Source: Hyphomicrobiales bacterium (lineage in GTDB: Bacteria > Pseudomonadota > Alphaproteobacteria > Rhizobiales > Beijerinckiaceae). Taken from it: a stretch of 64,000 nt of DNA. Within the stretch, counting starts at the first letter, position 1; each line of letters opens with the position of its first letter. Under the pieces are notes generated by a model. That model ran no database searches. It was not told the DNA's origin and saw only the letters and a program-made list of their open reading frames with translations. Of this stretch, positions 34,984-43,837 are shown piece after piece. The stretch lies in contig JAGXAM010000015.1 of assembly GCA_019075905.1 (NCBI GenBank), positions 1-64,000 on the forward strand, written 5' to 3'. A program made the translations under genes and the position numbers.

Positions 34984-36948
34984 ATGCAGCGCAGCAAGAC
35001 CAGCCTCACAAAATCTACCCTTTCGCTTTCCGTCGCCCTCATTGCGCTCGCCAGCGCCGGAGCCCTGGCGGCAAGCGCGCCTGACTACCATGTGAGCGCG
35101 CCGGGCAAGGATATTGCGCCCTATGTCACCAAAGAGCCGACGCCCGCTCCCAGCCAGGCGGCGCTGATTGCGGCGCTGCGCAAGAAGGTGAAGCATGTTT
35201 TCGTGATTTATCAGGAAAACCGGTCGTTTGACTCTTATTTCGGGACATTCCCGGGCGCCGACGGGCTGTATTCGCGCCCGGCCGATGAGATGCCGGGTTT
35301 CAACCAGGTGATCATCAATACTGATGGCTCCAAGGGCGTCGTGCGACCGTTCCGGCTCGGCAAGGCGCAGTCGGCGGCCGATACCGATGATATCGACCAT
35401 TCGCACAGCTGGACGGTTTTCAAGATGGACGCTACCAATGGCGTCGCGAAAATGGATCGCTATGCGCAGGGCGAAGAGAAGAAATATTCGCCGCAGGGCA
35501 ACCCTTCGCTGAAAGCCAAGCAGTATGGCGAACTCGCCATGGCCTATGAGGATTGCGATACCGTGCCGCTGCTGTGGCGATATGCTGATCGCTTTGCGCT
35601 GTTCGACCATATTTTCGAAATGAGCACCGGGCCTTCGACCCCCGGCAACATTGCCATCATCGCTGCCCAGACCGGCGAGACGCAATGGGCGCTCCATCCC
35701 GATCAGGCCTACAAGGGCAATGGCAATGGCGGTATGGGCGTGCCGGTGCTGAATGATGCCGATCCCTATTGGGGCTCGCAACTCGACAAGTCGAAGCATC
35801 CGATGCCGGTCAATCCGGGCGACTTCAAGGGCACGCCGCGAAAGGAATATGACACGCAGGAAAACTTGACCTTCCCGACTATCCAGCTCAGCATGAAGCA
35901 GGGTGCGACCGGGGCTGTCACCAAGGATGATGATGACCAGGCCGGTGATCTCGGCGATATCAAGGATGATATTGCCTATCTGACCAAGAAGGGCGGGGCG
36001 AGCATTCCCTTCGGCTGGTACGAAGAAGGCTATGATCGCGAATCGACCGACAAGGGGCCCGTGGACGCCGAGGGCCATCATGCCTCCTACATTGCCCACC
36101 ACAATGGCCCGCAATATTTCGGCTATGTGTCCAACAATGCCAAGATGCGGGGCGAATTGCACGGGCTTGGTGATTTCTTCACGGCGCTCGACAAGCAGAG
36201 CCTGCCGGCCTCGGGCGTGTTCTTCGTCAAGGGCGGTTATCAGAATACGCTTGGGCTGAAACCGGTGAACCCGGACGCCAAGATCCAGAAGAATTTTGTC
36301 GGCGATGATGATCACCCCGGCTATTCCGATGCGGCCATCAGCGAGATCATGGTGGCCACCGCCATCAACAAGATCGCTGCCAGCCCCTACTGGAAGGACA
36401 GCGCGATCATCATCACCTGGGACGATTCGGAAGGCGATTATGACCATGTCGCGCCGCCGCTGCGGGCCCGGGGGCCGGACGGTTCGGTCATTACCAACGG
36501 GCCGCGCGTGCCGCTGCTGGTGATCTCGCCCTATGCCAAGGCGCATGTCGTGGTGCACGAGAGCGGCAGCCAGTCATCGGTGGTGAAATTCGTCGACACC
36601 CTGTTCAACCTGACGCCGCTGGCGAAATTGCCCGACGAGGAGCGGGCCCGCGAGATGGGAAAGCGCGAATTCGGGCTGGCCAATATGGGCCCGGATGATG
36701 CCATTACCCCCGATGTCAGCGCGCTGGTCTCCGCCTTTGATCCGGCGCGTCTCACGGGCGCTGCCAAGCCGCTGCCGGCGAGCTATGCGGAAGTGCCGAA
36801 GGCATGGCTGACGCAGATGCCGGAGAAGGACGGGCCCGATTGCAAGGCCATCGGCATCACGCCGGTCGATATCAAGCTTGGCATCAAGAATGTCATTCCG
36901 GCTGATTTCAACCCGCGTCCGAGCACCGACCCGACGCCGGTGAAGTAA
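34984..36948 (+). CDS. Secreted phosphoesterase (phospholipase C / acid phosphatase superfamily)
   Basis: 654 residues with a Sec signal peptide ending near ALA-ASA (about residue 30). The phosphoesterase family core is present: HVFVIYQENRSFDSYFG (metal-binding E/N), FEMSTGPSTPGN, ITWDDSEGDYDHVAPP and VPLLVISPYAK. Members are bacterial phospholipases C and AcpA-like acid phosphatases, acting in the periplasm or outside to release phosphate or diglyceride. The C-terminus lacks the extra beta domains of haemolytic PLC, favouring an AcpA-like role. Flanked on both sides by strong hairpins; no Pho-box was recognised. Confidence 0.85.
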   Translation: MQRSKTSLTKSTLSLSVALIALASAGALAASAPDYHVSAPGKDIAPYVTKEPTPAPSQAALIAALRKKVKHVFVIYQENRSFDSYFGTFPGADGLYSRPADEMPGFNQVIINTDGSKGVVRPFRLGKAQSAADTDDIDHSHSWTVFKMDATNGVAKMDRYAQGEEKKYSPQGNPSLKAKQYGELAMAYEDCDTVPLLWRYADRFALFDHIFEMSTGPSTPGNIAIIAAQTGETQWALHPDQAYKGNGNGGMGVPVLNDADPYWGSQLDKSKHPMPVNPGDFKGTPRKEYDTQENLTFPTIQLSMKQGATGAVTKDDDDQAGDLGDIKDDIAYLTKKGGASIPFGWYEEGYDRESTDKGPVDAEGHHASYIAHHNGPQYFGYVSNNAKMRGELHGLGDFFTALDKQSLPASGVFFVKGGYQNTLGLKPVNPDAKIQKNFVGDDDHPGYSDAAISEIMVATAINKIAASPYWKDSAIIITWDDSEGDYDHVAPPLRARGPDGSVITNGPRVPLLVISPYAKAHVVVHESGSQSSVVKFVDTLFNLTPLAKLPDEERAREMGKREFGLANMGPDDAITPDVSALVSAFDPARLTGAAKPLPASYAEVPKAWLTQMPEKDGPDCKAIGITPVDIKLGIKNVIPADFNPRPSTDPTPVK

Positions 36949-36972
36949 GCCGAGACCGAGAGCTGACACCGT

Positions 36973-37008
36973 GTGCCGGGGTTGCTCGTGCGCGAGCGAG
37001 CCCGGCAC
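36973..37008. terminator. Bidirectional hairpin between phosphoesterase and trhO
   Basis: GTGCCGGG (36973-36980) pairs with CCCGGCAC (37001-37008), and inside them GCTCG pairs with CGAGC around loop tgcg, giving a nearly continuous stem of about 15 pairs. It sits between two convergent genes, 24 and 45 bases from their stops. No T-run, but stability and position suggest a shared transcript end. Confidence 0.6.
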
Positions 37009-37053
37009 AGGACTGTCCGGGCCGTTGCGGTGGCACGCCAATCAGGGCTGCGC

Positions 37054-37836
37054 TCAAGCTGATTTTTTGGAGCCAGCTTTGTCCGCTCCGGGCAAGGCAC
37101 CGGTGCCAGCATGTTGCGGGGCGGCCGGGTTGGCGGCATGGCCCAGGGCCTTGCGCTCGTCAAAGACAAAGCAGGTGCCTTGCCAGCGGCTTTGTTGCGG
37201 CGCAACCTCATCGAGATATCGCAAGATGCCGCCCTTGAGGTGGTAGACATCGGTAAAGCCTTCGGCGAGCAGCAGGCTGGTGGCCTTTTCACAGCGAATG
37301 CCGCCGGTGCAGAACATGGCTATCTTGCGGCCCTTGGCATGGCCCAGCTTTTCACGCACAAAAGCGGGAAATTCACTGAAGGACGTGGTCATCGGGTCGA
37401 TGGCGCCGGCAAAGGTGCCATAGCCGACCTCAAAATGATTGCGGGTGTCGATCACCAGGGTTTCAGGATCATCGAGCAGGGCGTGCCAGGCTTCGGCATC
37501 GACATAGGTGCCGACGGCCCGGTCAGGGCGGGCGCGGGCGTCCCGCAGCGTGACGATCTCCGGCTTGATCGTCACTTTCAGGCGCCGGAAAGGTAAAAAC
37601 GCCGCATGCGATACATGCGTTTGCAGGCCGGTGAGATCACAAATGCGTGCAATGCCTGCCAAGGCCAGTTTCATCGCTGCCGGCGTGCCGGCGAGAGTGG
37701 CATTGATGCCTTCGGTACTCACTATAAAAGTGCCGACAATTTCATGGCTCAAGAACAGGCTTTCGAGCCTGGCGCGCGCTGATTCCGGGTCAGCCAACGG
37801 AAAAAACCGATAAAATGCGTGAATTTCAAATGTCAT
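37054..37836 (-). CDS. trhO: tRNA uridine-34 hydroxylase TrhO (rhodanese-like, UPF0176)
   Basis: 260 residues from ATG 37836 (MTFEIHAFYRFFPL). N-terminal acylphosphatase-like domain followed by a rhodanese domain with active cysteine C176 in MFCTGGIRCEKA and LKGGILRYLDEV. TrhO performs oxygen-dependent 5-hydroxylation of wobble uridine in tRNA. Length and motifs match the short alphaproteobacterial form. The frame is open 48 bases upstream but without family similarity. Confidence 0.9.
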   Translation of the reverse strand: MTFEIHAFYRFFPLADPESARARLESLFLSHEIVGTFIVSTEGINATLAGTPAAMKLALAGIARICDLTGLQTHVSHAAFLPFRRLKVTIKPEIVTLRDARARPDRAVGTYVDAEAWHALLDDPETLVIDTRNHFEVGYGTFAGAIDPMTTSFSEFPAFVREKLGHAKGRKIAMFCTGGIRCEKATSLLLAEGFTDVYHLKGGILRYLDEVAPQQSRWQGTCFVFDERKALGHAANPAAPQHAGTGALPGADKAGSKKSA

Positions 37837-38017
37837 GACGGGTGCGATAGCGCAGCTTGATACAAGTACCAAACGGAAAAGCACAAAGGCCCGGAATACT
37901 CAAACTAAAGTATAGATGGACATGGGATCGCACTTCAACGTTAGAGTTGGGGCGACGGTTCATTCATGAAGTGTCGCAGGATCGCAGCAGATGGCGGTCG
38001 CAAAGGGAGGAATTATC

Positions 38018-39277
38018 ATGTCTCTTAACAACGGCTTCAAACTGCCGCGCCGCAAGCTTCTGCAGGGTGGCGCTGCCCTCGCTGCGGCGCAAATCGCCAG
38101 CCCGTTCGTCCTGACGGCGCGCGCCGCCGATACGGTGAAATTCGGCTGGGACAACCCGCTGACCGGTGTCTATGCCGAGCCCGGCAAGAACGAGCTCATT
38201 GGCGCCCAGCTCGCCATTGCGCAGATCAATGCCAAGGGTGGTATTCTTGGCCGTCAGGCCGAACTGGTCGTGCAGGATTCCACCAGCGGCGATGCTGGCG
38301 TTGCCGTGCAGGTCGCCCGCAAGATGATCGATCAGGACAAGGTCAATTTCCTTATCGGCAACGTCAATTCCGCCCTTGCCATCGGCATGGCCCAGGTTGC
38401 CAATGAAAAGTCGGTGCTGATGATGGACCCGGGTGGTCACTCTGACACCATTACCGGCGCCACCTGCCACTGGAATGTATTCCGCATCTGCAACACCACC
38501 CAGACCGAGGCCAATGCCATCGCGCCGACCCTGATCAAGGATTACGGCAAGAAGTGGTATTACATCACCCCTGACTACGCTTTCGGCCATGCGCTCGAGG
38601 CTGGCATGGTCAAGGCCTGCGCGGCGCTGGGTGGCACCCGCATCGGCGGCGATCTGACGCCGCTCGGCACCAGCGATTATTCGGCCTATCTGATCAAGGC
38701 CGAGGCCGCCAAGCCGGATGTGCTGATCTTCCTGACGCAGGGCACCGACATGATCAACGCCCTGAAGCAGGCAGTGCAGTTCGGGCTCGACAAGAAGATG
38801 AACCTCGCCGGTGCCCAGCAGGAGCTTGAGGCTCTCGAGGGTCTGCCGCCCGAGGCGCGCGTCGGCAACTGGGTGATGGAGTGGTATTACAAGCAACCCA
38901 ACGTGCCGCATGTGGCTGACTTCAACAAGCTGGTCATGGCGAAGTCCGGCAAGGTGCCGACGGCGCGTACCTGGTTCGGCTATGCCGGTATCTGGAGCTG
39001 CGCCCTTGCGGCCAATGGTGCGAAATCGCTGGATGCCGTGAAGATGGCCAAGACGCTGCAGGGCATGCACCTGCCGCCGGAAATCGCACTGTGCCCGGAT
39101 GGCGCTTTCTTCCGCGCCGGCCAGAACCAGCTGATTGCCAACCTTTATGTCGGCAAGGCGCTTCATACCGGCAAGGATGGCCCGGATGACCTGTTTGATG
39201 TCACCGATGTCGTCAAGGGCACGGCGGTAGCCGGCACACTCGCCGAAACCGGCTGCAAGATGACCTGGCCCGCGTAA
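38018..39277 (+). CDS. livK: Branched-chain amino-acid/amide ABC transporter binding protein
   Basis: 419 residues, start at ATG 38018 with AAGGGAGG 7 bases upstream. The N-terminus has twin arginines (PRRKLLQGG) and a cleavage region near ARA-AD, consistent with Tat export. The mature protein is a type I periplasmic binding protein (GWDNPLTGVYAEPGKNELIGAQLA, QINAKGGILGRQ). In the LivK/UrtA/amide class; the true ligand could be an amino acid, urea or an amide. First gene of livKHMGF, separated from livH by a hairpin-containing gap of 122 bases. Confidence 0.9.
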   Translation: MSLNNGFKLPRRKLLQGGAALAAAQIASPFVLTARAADTVKFGWDNPLTGVYAEPGKNELIGAQLAIAQINAKGGILGRQAELVVQDSTSGDAGVAVQVARKMIDQDKVNFLIGNVNSALAIGMAQVANEKSVLMMDPGGHSDTITGATCHWNVFRICNTTQTEANAIAPTLIKDYGKKWYYITPDYAFGHALEAGMVKACAALGGTRIGGDLTPLGTSDYSAYLIKAEAAKPDVLIFLTQGTDMINALKQAVQFGLDKKMNLAGAQQELEALEGLPPEARVGNWVMEWYYKQPNVPHVADFNKLVMAKSGKVPTARTWFGYAGIWSCALAANGAKSLDAVKMAKTLQGMHLPPEIALCPDGAFFRAGQNQLIANLYVGKALHTGKDGPDDLFDVTDVVKGTAVAGTLAETGCKMTWPA

Positions 39278-39300
39278 GTCGAAGGGCGATTTTGACATGG

Positions 39301-39329
39301 CGCCACCTCCCGTTTCTGTGGGGGTGGCG
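39301..39329 (+). terminator. Intercistronic hairpin livK/livH
   Basis: CGCCACCTCCC (39301-39311) pairs with GGGGGTGGCG (39320-39329) through an 8-base loop, 24 bases after the livK stop, followed by tcatttgtctt. This is a typical partial terminator or mRNA stabiliser that makes the binding protein more abundant than the membrane parts. Confidence 0.65.
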
Positions 39330-39399
39330 TCATTTGTCTTGAGTGGAATCGCACCCTGCCGCGTGAACCGGCCTTCGCTTCGAATATGATGGATCGCAG

Positions 39400-40269
39400 A
39401 TGAGCCAGCTCTTACTTTTCAATGTCTCCAACGGACTGATCACCGGCGCCTTCTATGCGCTGATGGCGCTCGGCCTGTCGATGATCCTGAATCTCTCGGG
39501 CGTGATCAATTTTGCCCATGGCGGATTTTTGACGCTCGGGGCTTATTTCGCCTATGTGCTGCAACAGAGGATAGGTTTTTTCGGCGCCTTGCTGATCGCC
39601 CCGATGATGACGGCGGTGCTGGGGCTGCTGGTCGAGCGTGTGCTGATTCGCCCGCTCTATGGCCGCGATCCGCTGTACTCGCTGCTGCTGACCTTTGGTC
39701 TCGCCTTCATTCTTGTGGATGGTGTGCGCATCATCTGGGGGCCCGGCTCGCCGCCCTATCAAGTGCCGGAATGGCTGACCAGCCCGCTGTCAGCGACCTA
39801 TTTCTTCCTCACCGGCTATCGGGTTTTCATGGTGGTGCTGGTGGTGACGGCGGTGGCGGCGCTGTTTTACGTGCTGAATTACACGAAACTTGGGCTGCGC
39901 ATCCGGGCAGGCACCAAGGATCTCGAAACGCTGTCGACGCTGGGGGTCAACACCCGCATCCTGCGCAACCTGAATTTTGGCCTTGGTATTTATCTTGCCG
40001 GCCTCGCCGGTGCGCTGGCGGCCGGGTTCCTCGGCCTCAGCCCGGCGCTCGGAACATCCTTGCTGATGCCGAGTTTCGTTGCCATCATCATCGGCGGCCT
40101 TGGCTCGCTGCTTGGCACCTTGCTCGGCGGCCTCCTGATCGGTGTCGCGGTGGGCCTGACCACAGTGTTTTATCCGGCGGCGAGCGAGGCGGTGATTTAC
40201 GTCATGCTCGGCCTGGTGCTGGTGCTGCGCCCGCGCGGCCTGCTCGGTGAAGAGGGGAGGTTGCATTGA
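39400..40269 (+). CDS. livH: Branched-chain amino-acid-type ABC permease LivH
   Basis: 289 residues, eight or so hydrophobic helices. Diagnostic segments NGLITGAFYALMALGLSMI, GVINFAHGGFLTLGAY and the cytoplasmic coupling loop IRAGTKDLETLSTLGVN are present. It forms the transmembrane channel with LivM. Its stop overlaps the livM TTG start. Confidence 0.93.
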   Translation: MSQLLLFNVSNGLITGAFYALMALGLSMILNLSGVINFAHGGFLTLGAYFAYVLQQRIGFFGALLIAPMMTAVLGLLVERVLIRPLYGRDPLYSLLLTFGLAFILVDGVRIIWGPGSPPYQVPEWLTSPLSATYFFLTGYRVFMVVLVVTAVAALFYVLNYTKLGLRIRAGTKDLETLSTLGVNTRILRNLNFGLGIYLAGLAGALAAGFLGLSPALGTSLLMPSFVAIIIGGLGSLLGTLLGGLLIGVAVGLTTVFYPAASEAVIYVMLGLVLVLRPRGLLGEEGRLH

Positions 40270-41216
40270 ACGGCCTCAAACAACATTACGCCAAGATCAT
40301 CGTCTGGGCGATCCTGCTGACGATCCCCTATTGGTTCACCTATGTTGGCGGCTATCTCGGCCTTGCCAACGAGATCGTCATCTATGCCCTGGCGGCCATG
40401 GCGCTGAACTTCCTGCTCGGCTTCACCGGGGTGCTGTCCTTCGGCCATGCGGCGTTCTTCGGGCTTGGCGCCTATGGCACGGCGCTGACCATCAAATTCC
40501 TGGTGCCGAGCACGCTCGTGGGTCTTGCTGTCGGGGTGCTGACCGCGACCGTGGCCGGCATGATCATCGGTGCGCTGATCATCAAGCGCCGCGGTGTTTA
40601 TTTTGCCATGGCTACCATTGCCTTCGGGCAATTGTTCTTCTTCATTGCCAACCGCTGGAATTCGGTGACGGGCGGCGATGATGGCGTCGGCAACTGGCAC
40701 CGGCTGCCGATCAATCTCGGCTTTGCCAAGATCCCGCTGTTTCACAATTCGCTGGTCTATTATTACTTCACGCTGCTGATGTTCGCGCTGGCCGTCGGCG
40801 CCATGGGGTTGCTGCTCGATGGCCCGTTCGGACGCAGCCTGATGGCGATTCGTGAAAATGAGAGGCGGGCGCGATTTCTCGGCATCAATATCGAATTGCA
40901 TGTCTGGATATCCTTCGTGATTTCCACCGCGATCTGCGGGCTGGCGGGCGGCCTGCTGGCCCTGCTTGACAATTTCGTTAATCCGCGGGACTTGCGCTTC
41001 GATCTTTCCGGGGTCCTGGTCGTGATGGCGGTGATGGGCGGCATGCGCTCGTTCTGGGGGCCCTTGCTCGGGGCGGCGATCTTCCAATGGCTGCGCGAGG
41101 TGTTGAGCAGCCACACGCCGAACTGGCAGACCTATATCGGCATCGTCTTCGTGCTGGTGGTGCTGTTTTTCCGACGCGGTATTTTGGGCTTCAAACTATC
41201 GACGGTGAAATCATGA
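40266..41216 (+). CDS. livM: Branched-chain amino-acid-type ABC permease LivM
   Basis: 316 residues, TTG start overlapping the livH stop (TTGA). Helices throughout; family motifs NFLLGFTGVLSFGHAAFFGLGAYG and the coupling loop AIRENERRARFLGIN are clear. Inner-membrane partner of LivH. The stop overlaps the livG ATG by four bases. Confidence 0.93.
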   Translation: MNGLKQHYAKIIVWAILLTIPYWFTYVGGYLGLANEIVIYALAAMALNFLLGFTGVLSFGHAAFFGLGAYGTALTIKFLVPSTLVGLAVGVLTATVAGMIIGALIIKRRGVYFAMATIAFGQLFFFIANRWNSVTGGDDGVGNWHRLPINLGFAKIPLFHNSLVYYYFTLLMFALAVGAMGLLLDGPFGRSLMAIRENERRARFLGINIELHVWISFVISTAICGLAGGLLALLDNFVNPRDLRFDLSGVLVVMAVMGGMRSFWGPLLGAAIFQWLREVLSSHTPNWQTYIGIVFVLVVLFFRRGILGFKLSTVKS

Positions 41217-41983
41217 GCCTGTTGCAAATCGATCATGTCTCCCGCCATTTCGGCAAGCTGATAGCCGTCAAAGACGTCTCGCTCACGGTCGAGCCGGGGG
41301 AATTGCGGGCGATCATTGGCCCCAATGGCGCCGGCAAGACCACTTTCTTCAATATGATCAGCGGCTTCTTTCCGCCGACGACGGGGACAATCCGCTTCGA
41401 TGGCGAGGACATCACCAGGCTGACGCCGGAGCAGCGGGTGGCGCGCGGCATGGCCCGCACCTTCCAGATCACCGAGATTTTCCCCGAGCTGAGCGTAGCC
41501 GGCAATCTGCGCATTGCCGTGGAAAGCGCCGCCGGGTTTCGCATGAAGCCCTGGCTGAACGGCGTGCAAAAAAAGCTGGTGGCGGAGCGCATCGACGAGT
41601 TGCTGACCCTCGGCAACCTGACCGCCAGCGCAAATAATGAAGTTGGTGCGCTGTCGCATGGCGACCAGCGCGCGGTCGAGATCATGATGGCGATGGCGCT
41701 GCGCCCGAAAATCCTGCTGCTGGACGAGCCGGCCGCCGGCATGGGCGACCAGGAGACCTATGATGTCTCGCGGCTGATCCGCCGTGTGCATCGCGACCAG
41801 AAACTGACCATCATGCTGGTCGAGCACGACATGCGCGTGGTGTTCAATCTGGCTGACCGCATCATGGTGCTGGCCGAAGGGGCGCTGCTCGCCGAAGGCA
41901 CGCCCGACGAGATTGCCCAGAGCGATGTGGTGCAACAGGCCTATCTCGGTAAAGAAGCCGATCTTGGAAAAGAAGCCGCATGA
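41213..41983 (+). CDS. livG: ABC transporter ATPase LivG
   Basis: 256 residues from ATG 41213. Walker A GPNGAGKTT, a divergent signature loop LSHGDQRAVEI, Walker B KILLLDEPAAGM and the switch histidine in LVEHD. The LSHGDQR signature in place of LSYGQQR is usual for this branch. Overlaps both neighbours by four bases. Confidence 0.93.
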   Translation: MSLLQIDHVSRHFGKLIAVKDVSLTVEPGELRAIIGPNGAGKTTFFNMISGFFPPTTGTIRFDGEDITRLTPEQRVARGMARTFQITEIFPELSVAGNLRIAVESAAGFRMKPWLNGVQKKLVAERIDELLTLGNLTASANNEVGALSHGDQRAVEIMMAMALRPKILLLDEPAAGMGDQETYDVSRLIRRVHRDQKLTIMLVEHDMRVVFNLADRIMVLAEGALLAEGTPDEIAQSDVVQQAYLGKEADLGKEAA

Positions 41984-42699
41984 CTCCTCTGATAGCCACT
42001 GGCCTCAACACGTTTTACGGCAAGAGCCACATCCTGCACGGTGTCGGCCTTGAATTGCGCGAGGGCGAGATTGTCGCGCTGCTCGGGCGCAACGGTGCCG
42101 GCAAGACCACAGCCATACGCTCGCTGATGGGGCTGACCCCGCCACGGAGCGGCACGGTCAAGTTCTTTGACCAGGACACGACGCATCTGCCGACCTTCAG
42201 GCTGGCGGCGCTCGGCGTCGGCTATGTGCCTGAGGGGCGACGGATTTTCACCAACCTGACGGTCGAGGAAAACCTCAAGGTGCCCGACGGCCTGCCCGGC
42301 CCCTGGGATATCGCCCGCGTCTACAAGCTGTTTCCGCGCCTCGCCGAGCGCAAGGGCAACAAGGGCAGCCAGCTTTCTGGCGGTGAGCAGGAGATGCTGT
42401 CGATTTCACGGGCGTTGCTGCTCAATCCGAAATTGCTTATGCTGGATGAGCCCTCGCAGGGGCTGGCGCCGCTGATCGTCGAGGAAGTGTTCCGCATCGT
42501 CGTCGCTGCCCGCGCCGAGGGCATGTCGGTGCTGCTGGTTGAGCAGAATGTGCGCGCCGCCGTCGCCATCGCCGACCGCGCCTATGTGCTGGAAGACGGC
42601 AAGGTGGTTTACGAAGGCAATGCCGCCGAATTCGGCCGCGATGAAGAGCGCGTGCGCGAACTTGCCGGGGCCAGCGCCGCCAAGTGGAACCTTGATTGA
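41980..42699 (+). CDS. livF: ABC transporter ATPase LivF
   Basis: 239 residues. Walker A GRNGAGKTT, the LivF hallmark GVGYVPEGRRIF, signature LSGGEQEML and Walker B LMLDEPSQGLAP. Last gene of the livKHMGF set, overlapping livG by four bases. Ends 40 bases from a convergent orphan binding-protein gene. Confidence 0.94.
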   Translation: MTPLIATGLNTFYGKSHILHGVGLELREGEIVALLGRNGAGKTTAIRSLMGLTPPRSGTVKFFDQDTTHLPTFRLAALGVGYVPEGRRIFTNLTVEENLKVPDGLPGPWDIARVYKLFPRLAERKGNKGSQLSGGEQEMLSISRALLLNPKLLMLDEPSQGLAPLIVEEVFRIVVAARAEGMSVLLVEQNVRAAVAIADRAYVLEDGKVVYEGNAAEFGRDEERVRELAGASAAKWNLD

Positions 42700-42739
42700 G
42701 GCGGGGTGCCGCGCGCCCGTCTTGCCTCGCAATATGGGC

Positions 42740-43732
42740 CTATTTGCTGCCCTTCCAGGCCTTGAAGCCATATGATTCAAAGATCTTCAGGGCTGGCGGG
42801 CTGGCGAGGAATTGCGCCCACAACAGCCCGGCATCGGGATGGGCCGCGCCTTTGACAAGGGCGCTGGCGTAAATGGCGACGGTGTTCTGGCCGGCGGGAA
42901 TATCGACATGGCCAATGGCGTGGCCGACCTGCTCCTGAAATATCGCCTCGGATTTCCAGGTCACGCCGGCATCGGCCAGGCCCTGCATCAGATAGAGCGG
43001 TGTCTGGCGGTGATGAACATGGGTGAGAATGGTAGCGCCGCTCTTGACCTTGGTGTCATAGACCTCATCGGACAGGGCCTGCCCGCCAGCCTTGACCAGC
43101 GAGGCCTTGATCTGGCGCGCCACACCCTCCCAGGCCGGGTTCGGCATGGACAGGCGCACCTCTGGCCGGCCGAGATCGGCCAGCGTCGCAATATGGGCAG
43201 GATTGCCCTTGTTGATCATGATGGTCAGGTCATTGGTGACATAGGGAATGGCCTTGCCGGTCAGGACCCCGGACTTGATGGCAGCCTTGACCTTTTTCAG
43301 CCCTGCCGCGAAAACGTCGGGCTTGACCGTCATGGTGAAATTGCCAAGCGTGATGGTGCCGCCGGCCTTCATCTGCCGCAGCAGGATACCGGGGGGCAGG
43401 GTCTCGTAAAATACGCGGCCCTTGTAGGAGGGGTGAGCGCTGGTGAACTGCGCGACCAGCGGCGCCATGGCAAAATAGTAATTTCCGGCGACAAAGATCA
43501 CCAGTCTGGCGTTTGCGGGGTTGCCGTGGAAATCGGCGAGAACATTCACCTCCGGCACCGTGAAGGCGAGACCCTTGTCGGTGGCGGGGGCGTTGGCGCC
43601 CTTCTGCCAGGGCGGAAACAAGGCGCCGCGATAGTGCGGTGCGGCGGGCGTGGCGGCCTCGCCTGAGCCCAGGGCAAGGCTGGCCAAAGCCGCGGCCAGT
43701 ACCAGGCATGATCCATTAAGTTGACGTGACAT
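42740..43732 (-). CDS. Orphan periplasmic substrate-binding protein
   Basis: About 330 residues from ATG 43732 (MSRQLNGS), with a signal peptide ending near GEA-AT. The remaining sequence looks like a type II binding protein of the molybdate/sulfate/extracellular-solute class (VPYVTN-like hinge, MINKGNPAHIATLADLGRPEVRLSMPNPAWEGVARQ is the typical oxyanion-binder style segment, in pieces). No permease or ATPase gene lies beside it. It could serve a transporter elsewhere or be part of a sensing system. Ligand unknown. Confidence 0.75.
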   Translation of the reverse strand: MSRQLNGSCLVLAAALASLALGSGEAATPAAPHYRGALFPPWQKGANAPATDKGLAFTVPEVNVLADFHGNPANARLVIFVAGNYYFAMAPLVAQFTSAHPSYKGRVFYETLPPGILLRQMKAGGTITLGNFTMTVKPDVFAAGLKKVKAAIKSGVLTGKAIPYVTNDLTIMINKGNPAHIATLADLGRPEVRLSMPNPAWEGVARQIKASLVKAGGQALSDEVYDTKVKSGATILTHVHHRQTPLYLMQGLADAGVTWKSEAIFQEQVGHAIGHVDIPAGQNTVAIYASALVKGAAHPDAGLLWAQFLASPPALKIFESYGFKAWKGSK

Positions 43733-43837
43733 GTGTCTCTCCCCAAAGGCGATTTCTTTGAACCGACTGGGTATATTAGCGAACAATAATCTAGCAAGAT
43801 CAACTGCAATTTTGCAGCAAAGCGGAATTTTGCGGCC

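Noticed and set aside
33068-35095. 675-residue plus-strand open frame
   Set aside because: Antisense to the FAD dehydrogenase and DUF1330 genes, His/Gly-rich with no domain, typical of shadow frames in GC-rich DNA.
34939-36558. 539-residue minus-strand open frame
   Set aside because: Antisense to the phosphoesterase gene, whose motifs and signal peptide are unambiguous.
37898-37916. ATACT-N8-AGTAT upstream of livK
   Set aside because: Short arms and no recognisable -35/-10 context; not distinguishable from chance.
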